From Acanthosepion pharaonis (lineage: Eukaryota > Mollusca > Cephalopoda > Sepiida > Sepiidae), in the NCBI GenBank assembly GCA_903632075.3, contig CAHIKZ030001780.1, forward strand, positions 1,722,501 through 1,786,500: a stretch of 64,000 bases of DNA, in the 5' to 3' direction. Position numbers and translations under genes: made by a program. Each line of letters starts with the position of its first letter. The first letter of the stretch is position 1. Positions 32,782-46,264 of the stretch are shown here, in pieces. The notes beneath the pieces are model-generated. The model was not told the DNA's origin and searched no databases. It saw only the letters and a list, made by a program, of their open reading frames with translations.

Positions 32782-33840
32782 GTTAGGCAGCATATCTTCA
32801 TTCAAGTATATTTAATGTCTATGTTCTGCTTTAATTATTTTAAAATTAATTGTTGTGGTTATGATGTTTCATATACAAGCATTCCTTTTATCATGTTTCA
32901 GTTTTACTATCTGTGGTTATTGCCTTTTGATTAGGAACACTTTTTCATAAAACACCATAACTACAATGGTTAATTTTATAAATAATTATAGCAGAGCATG
33001 TTCACGCATGTTTGCAAAATGACTATCACAACAGTTACAGTAAGTTTGTTTTCGAAATTCATCCCTAAGAATGATCTCAGAGGAGAGTGAAAGTTCTTGG
33101 GTTAACAAAAAATATAGCCCTTTTTTGATGGATTTCAACTTAACATCAAGAAGATAATTAGAGAACTAGAAATGATTATTATAAAAATAGACAAATATGT
33201 CTATATTATTTAATGAAATACATATACACAGATGCATATATACAAGATTATGACTTTTTTGTAACCCTATGTTCTCGTGCCATAAACCAATGAAGTTTTT
33301 GTAATGAAAAAAGTAGTGAAAAAGGCAATATTTTGTTTTAATTCTTGTAAAAGGTAACACCCTACCCCCCCCACCAAAAAAAAAATCAAAATATTTCAGA
33401 GGCTATATTTTTCAATTTGCTACTGATGCAATTGGAGAGTACTTGTATATTTTTTAATGCATATAACAGTTTATAGCTACAGCATAACATACAACCTTAC
33501 AAATAAACAAAAACCAGTTCCAGAAGGTTCTGTAATGTTCTGGAAGTTCTAGGAAACTCCAGAAAGTCATCGTCATATTACTATCATACTTATATACAAT
33601 TTTAGAATTTTTGTCTTGGAGGTGTCAATTTTAAAAAAATAAACTGAATTAAACAATTATTCATTATATTTTTAACAAAAGTTCATCAAATTATGAAACA
33701 GGAAATTGATTACTTTACAAAAAATCATAACACTAATTTCACTTAAAGATTTGTGGAGGATACTGTTTGAATAATCTATGAAACTGAATACACATTTGAA
33801 AAATTGAACCATTTTATTATTTGTGTGTGCGTGTATGTGG

Positions 33841-33842
<2 letters not shown>

Positions 33843-33882
<40 letters not shown>
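33843..33882. repeat. (TA)n run
   Basis: TA dinucleotide tract of about 40 bp preceded by GTGTGTGCGTGTATG. Confidence 0.95.
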
Positions 33883-33884
<2 letters not shown>

Positions 33885-35264
33885 CAAAGTTTCCACAAAT
33901 TTTGTTTGCAAATTAATCTGCTTCTTTAATTGTTACCAATGAGCTCCAAGACACATCTGCAATAATGCACAAAAAACATCTGCAGAAAAAAAAAAAATTT
34001 TTGTTATGCCAGCATTGTTTAATGAAAAAATTCTAAAGGTTTATTTTTTTCAAGAATTTGTTTTTTTAATATATTGATTTTGGAATGTCTGAAATAGGAC
34101 CGTTCAAATTCTAAACAGATGAAAATGAATACACAGTAGAATTAATAATGGTGTAACAGATAAAAGGAGTCCTAGCATAACACAAATGATCTCAATATAT
34201 AAAAAAAGCCCACAAACACTCCAAGCCAAACAAACCCAAATACTCCTTGTGAATAATAAACATGAGTATTACTAGTATGACACATAAAATTAATATGCCA
34301 TTGATAAAATCAAAATAAATATCTTATGACTTAGTTTCTGTCAAGATTGACAAGAAGTGTAACAGCTTTTAACTTTTACTACAAGCATGATAGTAACAGT
34401 AATAAGACATTCTTTTATGTAAGTAAATGTTATGCTACTCAGTACAATTATACTGAGCCTGAGTTAACTGGCAATGTGAGAGGATATAGGGATAGACAGG
34501 TTCAAGACTTTAACATTAAAGTGAGCTATCATTCCACAAGATGAATCCTACGCCATTATACCATTCATTTTCTGATTTACCTCCCTTACAACTCAGCTAA
34601 AATTAGGAGTTCTGATAAAAGACAAAAAACAAAATAAAATTCTTTTCCTTTTTATATAATACTGGGATTTTTCTGAAACTTTTGGTCACACAAGTCAAAA
34701 ATAATTATCATTACATTATACTTCTGTTTCTTTCTTCATTCTTTAATTAATTATCATATATGTTAAGCACTGCCAATACCTTATAAATAATAAACTATTC
34801 TGTTTTGATTGTGAGTCAAGATGGAAAATATATATCAGAAATGCTGTCCAGTTTCAGTGACAAAAAGGGAGAAAATAGAGGCAATAACATTCATATATTT
34901 AATGTTCGCTTCAGTAAAATTGAAATACTTATCAACTTTAAATGTATCATTTGTACCATCTTACATCTTTACCTGCATTCATATTTATGGTTTTTATTGC
35001 AATATTTTATTTAAGTTGCTAAATTGAAATTATATTTCAATATTGGAATATTCAACAATGCAATATCGAAATTTCCATGGGTATTTTTATGAGTATAGTT
35101 GCAGAACTAGCAAGACCTTTATTCAATCATTAACATAAGAATATTGATTCATTAGAAGATTTAGAAAACCATGAAATTTTCATGGGTATTACTAGTTGTA
35201 TATGAATATGTTCAAAGTAGGAACTGTTTGATTTAGTCAAAGTATTGTGCCCACCTTTGATTAT

Positions 35265-35350
35265 TATAGACAAAATGTTTCAGTCAAGTACCCTCTGGCC
35301 ATCTTCAGATGTCTGTTATTTTGCCTGATAGGCAACATCTTGTATGTGTT
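35265..35350 (-). repeat. PLE-end-like remnant
   Basis: The minus strand has CATCTGAAGATGGCCAGAGG and then GACTGAAACATTTTGTC, the same CTGAAGA...GAAAC order as the other PLE ends, but stems I and II do not pair. Confidence 0.45.
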
Positions 35351-35999
35351 ATTGTTTTTGTTCTTGTGATATTGTTTTTTGTTTGTTGCTGCAAAACCAG
35401 AGTAGACAGATTTCACTACCTAAAGTTTATTTTATCTTAGTTTTCATTTTTACAATATTTTAGTTGTCTACTCTTTAGCCTTAGTGGGGAAGGCCAAAGA
35501 GTAGAGAACCAAAATATTAAAGAAAAAACAAATAGAAGAAAATTAATCCAAATCAATCTATAGACAAATATTAAAACATTCTGTCCTAAGAAAAGAAGAA
35601 TGATTATATTTCAAAATAAGCAAATATTTGTTAAATTTCATGACAAGAAAAGAACAAACAATATATTGATATGAATGCCATAAACAGAGCTTAGAAACTG
35701 CTCTTTTTTCTTCTTCAAAATACAAAAAAAAAGATCTTAGGGCCAGTCTCAATTGAATTGGTTCAGATCATTTTTGTGGCAATAACAGATCAATAAAAAA
35801 CAATCACTGGTTTTCATTTTAGACACATTCCTCTCTGAAATCAGAAGACATTGATTATTCTGGTCTTTTTTTTCTTCACTCAGAGAACCAAATAAATATA
35901 CTGCTAAGATTGAAGAGAATTCTTCTGTATTAGAGGGAATTAGATTCCAAGACCATTCAAAGGACATTGTCATGTACTCTTTTGGACCAAATACAATTG

Positions 36000-36080
36000 C
36001 CATCTTCTGGTTCCATCTAAAGTCTTTTCATTCATCTTAGTGTCATTATTACCTTGTTTGGGGTGAATTGATTAAAAAAA
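36000..36080 (+). pseudogene. CR1/jockey-like LINE, 3' terminus copy 13
   Basis: CATCTTAGTGTCATTATTAC followed by TTGTTTGGGGTGAATTGATT is the family terminus. Confidence 0.6.
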
Positions 36081-36294
36081 ACCCAAAAACTGAAAAAACA
36101 TTGGCAAGCAGATTACTCTTTTGTACCAAATACAAGTGACACCTGGATTAGTCAGGCTGGTGGGAAACCTTCAACTTACTTATCTAATTAACCAGTCAGA
36201 TAGATATGAAGTGATTTAGATTATAAACTATGACTTATATCACAATGAAAATATTCAGAAACTTCATATTTTATGTGTCATGTACACTTTAGTG

Positions 36295-36420
36295 CCAAAT
36301 ACAAAATTCTTAATTCCTGTTCTTTTATTATTCTCTGTCCTTAATATTTTTTATCATATTTGCTCATACTCAGTGACCACTTGTGCCTTAGAGGTTTTTA
36401 TTGCCTTACATGAAGGTAAT
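36295..36420 (+). pseudogene. CR1/jockey-like LINE, 3' terminus copy 14
   Basis: TTAATTCCTGTTCTTTTATT, CATACTCAGTGACCACTTGT and TTTATTGCCTTACATG match the family 3' end. Confidence 0.6.
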
Positions 36421-36651
36421 GCTGTCTAGAATAGTCAGTGGGAATTTTTCAAATTATAAAATAAGTGTGCTGGTTCAAATAGACATTCTGCAGGGAAATC
36501 TTATGTAAGTCTAACAAACATGAAACAAAAATACCACAGAGAAAATTATAAATAATAAAGAATGTCCTATTATGCAATGGTGGGATGGAATTGATGAAAG
36601 TAATTTAATTATGCCTGTTCTTGTAACTGGTATGCAAGATTACAGAAATTC

Positions 36652-36684
<33 letters not shown>

Positions 36685-36768
36685 GAAATGGATTAAATCT
36701 GACATATTGTTATTTTTAATTTATTTTGTTTAAATGCTATTTTTGAGTATCCATAAAAAAAATAATGT

Positions 36769-36999
36769 TTAAGCAAAATAAATTGAAAATAAATCCTCTT
36801 CCTTTCTGATTCTAAGTAGAATTGTACTTTTTGTTTCTATTTTCTCTAAAACTTTGTCATGTTTGGTCCATGGTATTCTCAGCAATCCTTGCTTGAACCA
36901 CATTTCTGTTGCCTCAAGCCTCTTCTTCATCTTCAAAGAGATTGTCCAGCATTCACTGCTATATAGGAGGACAGATATTACTCTTTTCTTTGTTTCCAA
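36769..36999 (-). pseudogene. RTE-like LINE reverse transcriptase C-terminal fragment
   Basis: The minus-strand frame encodes VLLYSSECWTISLKMKKRLE, ATEMWFKQGLLRIPWTKHD and LLRIRK. YGSECWTI...RLEATEMWF...RIPWT is a typical motif chain just C-terminal of the reverse transcriptase in this LINE group; the same group occurs at 10.7-11.3 kb on the other strand. Confidence 0.75.
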
Positions 37000-39519
37000 T
37001 GATTAAAAAACAGGGAAATTTTGTTAAAATCAAAGAAAAGAGTACTGAAATGTTATCTAATAAATACTACACATTTTTAATATCTTAATGTATAGATCAG
37101 TTATAGCAAATTGAGTATAGGAGATAAGGATATTAAACACATGATAATCCATGCAAGGGGTAGTTTTTTCAACATTGCAAGATACTACAAAAGCAAAGTA
37201 TTAACCTAACAACTATAGTCATGTTCTTATATAACCTTGTAGAGTTTTAGATACAACACTTTGCCTCGTGAGCAGATAACTTCATGAGTTAGTGCCCTTT
37301 GCATAGTTAGGGATAACTGAGATGAATTAGTGTCTTTGGCAGCTACAGAATTAGTCTGGAACTGAGAAGGGGTTGGAGCAAGATGTGCAGCAAGATGTCC
37401 AGACCACACACCAATGGGGAATAAAAGATATTCCTAGATGGTAGCTGACGACCTTACCTTAAGTTAAAGGGAGTGACCTTTTAGAGTGAAACCATGACCT
37501 ATTCTAAGTACAATGTTTATGTCGTGTTTTATTGTCATTTTGCATGGTTACAGTTAATGAAAATGAAAATGTATCTGTTTGTGGTAATAATTATAATTAT
37601 TTCCACTTATCTAATTCTTCATAAGTACATAAGCACATCTCAAAATATATAAAAAGCATCTGTCCAGCATCATATTTGTACTGCTAATCTCTCTAAATAA
37701 AGTTTTGCAATTAACACTCTCTTTGAGATTATTCATTATAATTTATTCAGCTTGATTAGTGGAATAAATATGGTGCCAGGTAATGTTTTTAGATGTAGCT
37801 CAGTACTTAGGAAGAGTTAGTTAAGGAGAGGTAATTAGAATTATTGCCACATTATACTTGTTCTCTTTTCAGTTCAATTATGCTACAAGTGTGGAAAAAA
37901 TAAGGGATTGCCTTCACACACGGTACAGCTGTCAGTCAGTAGGCCCAGGTGCATTAGCATATTATGGCAAATTAAGTGTACCTCACAAAACTATAGCCTT
38001 GTCGTGGTGAGAGTGGTTGGTCCATGTTATAAAAAAGGGTTTCCCTCCTCCACTTGCTGGTAGTTCAATTTTTGAATTCTTAGCTAAACTAGCATGTGTT
38101 CATCATCAGACTAATCAACAATTGTTACCAAAAGGTATACATGTTACTAAGCCGCCACCAACCAATGTTACCAGAATGTTACTCTAAGCTTCTCTGCTAG
38201 ATACCTACAATTATGATACATTTCAATAGATCCTTGACAGATGTAGAGGTCATGTAACTGAGGCAGTATTTTCACAAAACATTGCCAGGGAATTGACTCG
38301 ACGGTTTCTCCTGACCTGAACCTGACTCTTTGTTGAGAAGAAACATAGCTTTCTCAACACAAATTCTATTCATTAAAATCCTAATGATCAATTATGAGGC
38401 TTATGAAAGTGACTGTCCAAGGAAGATTGTATTTAATTGCACCTGGTTCCTTTGGTGACACCATGAAGATTGGTCTTATGAAGTATTCGATTTTTAATAT
38501 CTTTTGACAGACATTTTCATGTCTGCAAGCATCTTGGATATTCTTCAAACCAGGTTACTTCACTTGGCTCTGCCAAAAGCACTTGCTGGAGGTGCACTTT
38601 AAGCCTATAAATAGACAATGTTATTCTCTCTAACTCTCTTTTACAGATTTCTGGTTCTGGCTTTCAGATGTAACCACATGTGGTCAAAATGTCACCCACT
38701 GGGACATGTTCATTTTTATGGTTTCATCTCTCTTGACTTTTGTACTATCTCACACATGTCTACCACACACAGACAAACAAGCACATTCTTATTATAACTT
38801 GTTTTAATGTTTTTTCCTTTTGTGACATATAGTTGGTCTGTTTCCTAAACATTGTTTTTGTCATTTGCAACTTGGCCATTTGCTATGCACCAATGAACCC
38901 ATTTTTCTCTGTATTCTATATATGATCGAAATATATACTTATCTTTTCCCTTCCTATTTTTGTATTTATGTTCCCCCATGATAATTTCTTTGTAACTTTG
39001 CTCTGGTTATTTGGTATTTTTCTAACATAAAAAATTTAGTGTTTTCTAATATGGGTAGCTTAAACATTAAACCATCTCTTCCCAACTTTCAGTTTAGCTA
39101 GAGACTATATGTTTAATTCATTTTTTTTTTTACTATCCCCTGACTCATCCAATCTTCAATTTATTTATACAGAAGATGTCAGATGACTGCAAACAATTTG
39201 GTAGTCAGGATTATTTTTTTCTTAATAGGTGAAAGTGTTTAATGATCTCAAGACAGATTTCAACAAAAGTAAATGTCTGAAGTGTCAACTGGTAACACTT
39301 GACAAGGTAAATAAATTAGTTGCTTATGTTATTTAAGCTTAGAAAAGGTCAGGATTGAGATTTCAAGTTCAAAAAGCTTCCAGAAAACAAGTCAATATTT
39401 ACTGGACATATGCCAAGGTTATTTAAAAAATCATATCTGGTATCTAAGATTACAAACTGGTGAGGCAAATGTTATGGCTCACTTGCTATAGAGACTGAAC
39501 TTTTTATCTTTTAGCAAAA

Positions 39520-39680
39520 TTTTTTAACCAGGTGCTTAAAGAAGAAATATTTCCTCCCAAGGTTATAGAAGGTGTCAGTTGGATGGCCAGTTTTCCAGAA
39601 TGCGGGTGAGGGCTCATTGCCATATCAATATTGGCACATTGGTCTCCTCAGTGTCGTCAGCAAACTCTTTGAAGTTGTAA
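39520..39680 (+). pseudogene. LINE reverse transcriptase fragment
   Basis: Plus-strand text FPPKVIEGVSVGWPVFQNAG-like and then the ISLLSVVSKLFEVV segment matches the conserved start of a LINE reverse transcriptase (VVPVFKNAGER, YRPISLLSVVSKLFE). The frame is interrupted. It joins directly to the 400-bp dispersed repeat. Confidence 0.65.
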
Positions 39681-39689
39681 AAAAGTTGC

Positions 39690-40060
39690 TAAGGAGCTGT
39701 GGCACAACTATGTCAGTACAGATGCAAAAGAGGCTCCAGATCACATGCGGACATGTTTGTCAACACCAGTTACATCTGGGTTTCCCTATTAGCTGCAGGA
39801 AAGCTTGGCATGTCTAGATACGGCCCTCTCTGCAACTGATCAAGATCTGGGTCTTTGTAAGATGCCTCATGTTAATAAAAAGCAAGAGGGAAAACCAGCA
39901 GTTGGCAAGACATGGTATCTTGTGAAGTTAGTCTCATGGGCATTTTGTTCCTAAAGTTGCTATGGTTTCCAAGGCAGTGTCATTTTTGTTGCCTCTCTGC
40001 CTATTACCCCTGTAGTTGGTGGGTGAGCAATTGGTTAGGTGTTTCCTCTAATCTGAAAAC
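39690..40060 (+). repeat. 400-bp dispersed repeat, copy b
   Basis: Second copy of the repeat at 20,955-21,380, in the same orientation. GCGGACATGTTTGTCAACAC, CAAGATCTGGGTCTTTGTAA and CTATTACCCCTGTAGTTG are shared. Confidence 0.75.
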
Positions 40061-40333
40061 AGTCTTTGCTTACATTGCAACAGCAACTCAACAGGGATAA
40101 CTTCTTGGGGCAACAAACAATACAGATTTTGATCTGATTGGTTCACTGCTGGTGTCCTAATTGTCATTACACACAGAATCAGCAAGGCATTTGACAATAG
40201 ACACATCAATGAAAATAGAACATAAAGGTAACAATACCAGAATTAATTTCTTCTTTTTCTCCATATCTCATTCTCTGAAGAAAGTTTTAATAAAAGTGAA
40301 ACATGTTAGATTGATAGACATTTCATATTTGTT

Positions 40334-40337
<4 letters not shown>

Positions 40338-40388
<51 letters not shown>
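40338..40388. repeat. (TA)n run
   Basis: TA tract of about 50 bp. Confidence 0.95.
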
Positions 40389-40390
<2 letters not shown>

Positions 40391-40863
40391 GAAAAATCTA
40401 TAACAAAGTGGAAGAAAATTTTGTGTGCTGTGTTTCATCCTTTAGGACTTCAAAGAATGAAATGTGTCACACAAAAACTTCTTCCATTTTTTCATAGTTT
40501 TTTTTCCTAAAATTGTTCTTGATATATCAAACTTATATATCACTGAATAGATTCATTGCTACTTGAGCATTCACCCACATTAGTCAGTCAGAAGTTATGA
40601 TCATGATGTATTCATTGGTTAATTTTGGTAACACTCTTACAACATCCTTCACATAATTCCATTCTTTATCTTCTGGCACTGAAAAATATCTGCATTAATA
40701 ATGAACACAAGTTTTATATGTGACTATTGGAATCTTCCATCACAGTCATGTGTGTGCATTTTACCATGTCAACATGAATTTTCTATAGATAGCTGAGTTT
40801 ACAGTTAATCAAGCTTCCATATCTCAGGCCTGCACGGAAAATAGAGAATTGAAATACAAGTTG

Positions 40864-40901
<38 letters not shown>

Positions 40902-41373
40902 ATTTAGGCTGCAATCCCTCTTTTATACATGTTTTGTTAAAGATGACTGACACGGTACTTTCACCTATACTTTTAGCCATTATCAAGGATGATTTTATTT
41001 TTACTTTTTAACTGAATGTATGAGTTGTGGGTATATATATCTAAAATTATCTATTGCTAAATTTATCCTCAAAAATAAAAATTTTCACTTAAAAAGTAAA
41101 AAGAAAACACTTAAACAAAAATTAAATAATAAGCTCTTTAAGCATATCCTGTGTGTTAAATTCTCCAAGCTTTCTTTTCTTATTAAGTGTCTCAGAAATT
41201 TCAGCCATTTGTTTTTGATTGTATCAGATTCCTCATGTTGTTCTTATTTTCTTTCAAACTTCCTCATTACTAACATGTTCTTTCCATGATACTCTCAGTG
41301 TTTATTTAAAAAAGACAAAAATAAAACATTGCTATTATAGGACACTTGATTTTAAAAATTACACAGTACTTAC

Positions 41374-41443
41374 AATTGTCCTCAACATCTTTGTTATCAT
41401 CCTCTTCTGCAGGATAAGTTTTGTCATAAAAGGCATTAATAGT
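41374..41443 (-). CDS. MYO6: Myosin VI, N-terminal exon A (most upstream exon found)
   Basis: This is a 70-bp internal exon read on the minus strand. The acceptor is a pyrimidine run ending in CAG just above 41,443, and the donor is GTAAGT immediately below 41,374. It encodes a 23-residue peptide containing PAEEDDNKDVEDN, which closely matches human myosin VI around residues 50-62 (PAEEDSKKDVEDN), and it ends with one base of a Cys codon completed by exon B. Myosin VI is the minus-end-directed actin motor; this segment belongs to the small N-terminal SH3-like subdomain leading into the motor. The next exon lies 17.7 kb downstream. The preceding exon, which should carry the start codon, was not found. 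The identification rests on collinearity with seven further exons. Confidence 0.9.
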
Positions 41444-41887
41444 CTGAAAAGAGAAAAGAGAATTTAAATTTAAATACAGAATTTAATCAGTGTTTATTTT
41501 ACTATAAAAATCAAAAGAAACATTTCAAATATTGACAGAAGATTGTGAGAAAAAGAACAAAATGTATTCATTGAAACAACAAAAGTTAGCTTACATTTAA
41601 TTTGCATGCACATTTCATACACTGAATGTTTCAACTATTATTAGGCAGGGTAATGTAATTTACTATTGGTTCCCTTTATAACTGAGATAACCAAAGATCA
41701 AAAATCAAATACTTTTACCTCTGCGATTAGGCAGCAGTTGTGATATTACAAAACATCAAAGCATTTTGGTCAGTGACCCTTACCTGCATTGTGGACATAA
41801 TGTTCTTACTGATTAATTCAATGTGGAGATTGAAATGAAATCACCCCCACCCAATACCGAGTTCTGATTTATCAAACAAAGTCTCTC

Positions 41888-42370
41888 AGTTTATGTTATT
41901 TACATTGTTCGTACTGTTGTCCTCATCTTTATTGCTACATTCATGACATTTCATTCATTATATGCTCAGACTTTCTTCAGGATTTATCTATATTTCTGAG
42001 ATGACGTATTGTAACTATTTACACTATTTACATTATTCAGACTTGCCATATTCACAATGTTTATTTCCATATTCACAATATTTTTTGGCTATTGCATGTT
42101 CTGGCCTTCTTCAGGTGCTATTTGTTGGGATTTCAAACCAAACCCTTTATCTAGTCCACAGGGGTAGATTATTTAGTCCACAGCACATGGAATTAGAACA
42201 AAGGGTTCAGTTTGAAATTCAAACAAATGTCACCTAAACAAGGCTGGTGTGTAAAATGGCCAAAATGTCATGAATATGTCAATAAAAATGAGGGCAGCAG
42301 TTTGAACAAATATAAATATATATAAATAGTATAAATAGTTATATTAGCTCATCTCAGAAATATAGACAGA
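41888..42370. mobile_element. Foldback of PLE 3' ends (inverted arms)
   Basis: The left part (42,000-42,170) reads as a minus-strand PLE end (CTGAAGAAGGCC, then a TGAATATGG...AAATAAAC stretch and AATAATGTAAATAG). The right part (42,171-42,365) is the plus-strand counterpart (CACCTAAACAAGGCTGG, AATATGTCAATAAAAATGAG). Both contain the AAAGGGTTTGGTTTGAAAT-type segment and a CTCATCTCAGAAATATAGAC end. A further minus-strand piece lies at 41,888-41,990. No PLE coding sequence is present. Confidence 0.7.
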
Positions 42371-42950
42371 TGTTGAAAGTGTCTCAGATCCATAATACAG
42401 AATTCTGGTGTGTTTTATTTTTATACACAAAAAGGTGTTCTTATGATTTTCTTCTCCTTCAGAAATCACATTACAATCTGACATGACTTCTTTCTACAAG
42501 TTGCCCTTGATGAGCACTGAATTCTGATATTGCCCAAACTCATTCTCTTCATCTGCTTTTCCTATAGATATCACTTGACATTACTCATCAATTTAGCTAG
42601 GTTTGAATATTTTCCTTGTTTGAAAACCCATATACTGGTTTGTCAAGTGTTTTGTTTATGAAATCTTTTGGTTACCTTGGTTTTAAAGAAGATTTTGGGT
42701 TGAATATTATTTACATGAACATGGCTTTCTTACCCACTCCCCATAAGTTCTAGTGACAAGGTTGACATTATCCAGTTTCTATTTGTCAACTTCCTGAGAA
42801 CCTGACACATGGTGCATTTTTTAATATCACAGCATTGCTGTGTATGAAAGACACATCTCAGTTGTTATCATATGAACTTTAATTATTTTCCTTGACAGAT
42901 GTTTGAAAGTATAAGGTGGTCTATTTTTTGTCTTTTGGACTTGTTAATAG

Positions 42951-42951
<1 letters not shown>

Positions 42952-43012
<61 letters not shown>
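42952..43012. repeat. (TA)n run
   Basis: TA tract of about 60 bp. Confidence 0.95.
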
Positions 43013-43015
<3 letters not shown>

Positions 43016-43165
43016 GGAATCACTGAGTGATATGCTGTACTTTTTGTGGTGGAGGAGGGGCAGCAAACTCAAGGGCTGCCCCAGGCAGCACACTAGTTAC
43101 GCCATGGTAATGCTGTTTGATCAATGAATGCTAAATGTTTCCTTAAAATGAAACAACTAATTTCA

Positions 43166-43202
<37 letters not shown>

Positions 43203-43429
43203 TAGTAAACTATAAAATCCAAAATTACTTCATATGGGGTACAGTTCTATTTCAACAGACAAAAACTTTGTCAGTCTTATTCAACCCTGGTATACAGACT
43301 GAGTTTGTGTCAGAATTAGAAATTTAACTGTGACAGCTGTCGAAAAATTAAAGCAGAAATTATCCATTTCAATTTTTCAGTCAGACGGATAGCAAGAGAC
43401 AGTGGAGAGGGTGGAAGGTATTTGCGTTA

Positions 43430-44110
43430 AAGAAAAGAAGGTAATGGCCAGTGTGAGAGGTATAATGGAATAATTTGGAAAACAGCTCAACTAGCAACTG
43501 CTAATAAACAGGTAGCTTTACAGAATTGGGAACAATTATTCCCAGAGGCCCTGCATGCAATTAGAAAGCTGCTATATACAGCCACTAATGCAACATCCTA
43601 TGGACTATTCCTCTCATTTCTAGAAGTTCAACTGGAGTGTCTCTACCATCTTGGCTCTTGAAATTGGGAGTGATATTACTAAAAAGACACACACGGCTGT
43701 ATAAGAATGAACCACTGGTGGATCAAGTGGAGCTTCTAGATGCCAACTCCCAGTAAGTGTGTGTATCCGTTACCCTGATGGATGGGAAGACACAGTCTCA
43801 TTAAAGAACTTGACTCCTGCAGGTGATGAATTGGGACCCACAAGCCTAAACGAGGACTGTCCTCAGGACACTTCAACTGACTTTGTAGAAACAGAAACAT
43901 GGTCTCCTTTTGAAGATCACAAGGAACCCTTGAGCTCTGGTCCCTTGAGTGGTGACAAATGAGTTTCATAGAAGGGAGCCTGCCCACCTACCAATATTTC
44001 AGAGGATGAACTTGTAGAAGATTATGAAAATGCAGCAGGATTAAATCCAGTTCTAGTGAGGAAGAGGGAGAACCACACCATGCTCCTGTCAATCCATCAC
44101 GGTCTTGCAT
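43430..44110 (+). pseudogene. Ty3/gypsy integrase C-terminal fragment
   Basis: Plus-strand text, with frameshifts, reads NWEQLFPEALHAIRKLLYTA, TNATSYGLFLSF, then a region ending YPDGWEDTVSLKNLTPAGDE. The pattern is the integrase C-terminal region of a gypsy element, where an aromatic-rich FPDGREsTVSLRDLAPAGE-like sequence follows a linker. The catalytic core and the LTRs are not visible. It is inactive. Confidence 0.65.
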
Positions 44111-46004
44111 GCAGCAAAAGATTCAAGGGCTTTTTCCCTCTGTAAGAATAAGGAAGGCAAGGATATGGTATGATTCATTTCTCCCATTTCTGTCCTGAAA
44201 ACATATATTCAGGAGAACACTCTACTGATATGCAGAGTTAAAGCTTTCTGTTAAGCAAATACATCTCAAACAATTCTACTACAGCCAGTAGCTGTTTATT
44301 AAAGGTGTTGACTGCTTGACTGACAGAAGTTTATCTAATTTTTTTTCTACAATGGATATATATGTATAAATTACTTGAGGAATATAATGTGAGCACCTTT
44401 TAAACATATTTTTTAACTATCCAGTAATCCTAAAAATTTATTTTTTATAATTTATTCTCCATAATCTAATGTTTTATTGAATTTTAGGTACTTTGGCTTT
44501 AAATCCAATGTAGTTGCCACTCTTTTTTCTGATAATGGCACATTTATACACATACAAAAAAATTCAAAATTCTTTTTAAAATATTGGGGGTTGCTAAATT
44601 GTATAAGCTTTTACATTTATGATTAGTAAATATAGTTTTTACTTAATAACAATATCACCTAATCTCTGCAAAGTAAGATAGAATTTTAAGATTTCAAACT
44701 TGATAAATTATTCTAATTAAAATTTAAAAAAAAAATGAAAACAATTCTTGTAAAAATTCATTATTCACCCCCAAAATTTTTTTCTAACATTTTTTTCATG
44801 TTCAAGATATATGTTATTCATATAAGCAATTCAGAGCTTTTCTAATGAAATAATATCTTATTTTTTTCTTTTTTCATTCAGTGCAGATTTTCAGTAACTG
44901 GTGGTCCTGTTTTACAAAAAGATATTGATGAGTTAAATTCTCCAAGGAGTTCTGCTTTTAACTAATATATACATTAAGCAGGTCAAAATTTAATTTGACC
45001 AAATTTTATAAAATTAAATAAGGAGGTGGGGGGTAAATTTTCTAAAAGACAATACATTTCTTAAATAATTTAATTTATCTGTGAATAAGTCCTGAAAATT
45101 TAATTAAAATCTGACAATTATTTAATTTGTGCAGGAATTTTCAAATCAATGTGTTTTTTCACCACAAAAAAATATGCTAAAATTTTCTGTATCTTTGCCC
45201 AACCACTGATGAAAAAAAAGAAAAGATTTTAATAAAAATTTGAAACGTTTTAAAAAGGATCAAAAATAATAATTTAATAAAAAACAAAAAAAGACTTTTG
45301 GTCCTTCCTCTTAATAATTAGAAAGATTTTGATAATAAAACTTTGTCTTTATTAAATTTGGGACATTTTTTCATTTTTTTAGCAAATCAATGGAAGTACC
45401 TATACTAATAGGAGTAAGTTTCAAATAAGCTGAGTTTACATATATTTATACAGTCAGAATTATTCAAGTTTTGTAATAACAAATGTTTTGTTATAACATT
45501 AAAGTCTTCTGAGAGATGCTGTTGCTTTCCTTAATTTATAAAACGTTTGACAATTTAGATATTATAATAATTGAAGCTTGTAGGTGTTCACAGTAATCCA
45601 TTGTTGGAAAGAAAGAATATGTTACACTCATATTTTGGTTTCAGTTGGCAAAGGCCAAATGTAGTCAATCTTATTAAAGCATTAAAGCCATATTTAATTT
45701 TGAACAAAGCCTGAACATGTCAGTGTGTGGTGCCAGAAGTCTGAAAGCAAGCGATAAATATTCATCTGTCCCATCTACCCACACTCCCCGCCCCATGGAG
45801 AATGTCAATTGAGACCAATAGAATGACATGCTAGCCAAAAAAAAGCTTCCATTACCATCATTAACATGTCTTAATTATTGTGGGAAACTCTTCTGGTCTG
45901 ATTGTTAATCTTGTGGGAATGGATGATGGGAAGTGTTCAGTGTGGGAGAGGGCTCCTTTGAGAGTTTTCTCACAAATTAGTGATGTAATTGATTAAATTA
46001 GCTT

Positions 46005-46120
46005 CAGTTATTTTTTTGTTTCCTTGACGACTATTCTCTTTGTTCTTTCTCCTCAGTAACGTTTTTTTATCAATTTCTTTCACTCTCAGGAATCCCTTAT
46101 GGCATTGTTGTCTTGCTATG
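46005..46120 (+). pseudogene. CR1/jockey-like LINE, 3' terminus copy 15
   Basis: TCTTTGTTCTTTCTCCTCAG and TTTCACTCTCAGGAATCCCT, with a degraded terminus. Confidence 0.55.
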
Positions 46121-46264
46121 ACCTCTGAGACAAGTCAGTAAATGAAAGCTAGAAGAAAGGATTAACTACTAATTGTATGTATTGATTTCAGTTCGAGAAA
46201 ATGGCCAAAATGTAGACTGTGAAGTGGAGATGTCAACATTAAACAACTAAAAAAAAATAAAATA

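Noticed and set aside
37980..38290. Possible coding text on the plus strand (KGFPPPLAGSSI, THVTKPPPTNVTRML-like)
   Set aside because: Short frames with many stops; it may be a decayed retroelement but no family motif could be confirmed.
43736..43987. 83-codon minus-strand frame
   Set aside because: It is antisense to the gypsy integrase C-terminal fragment.
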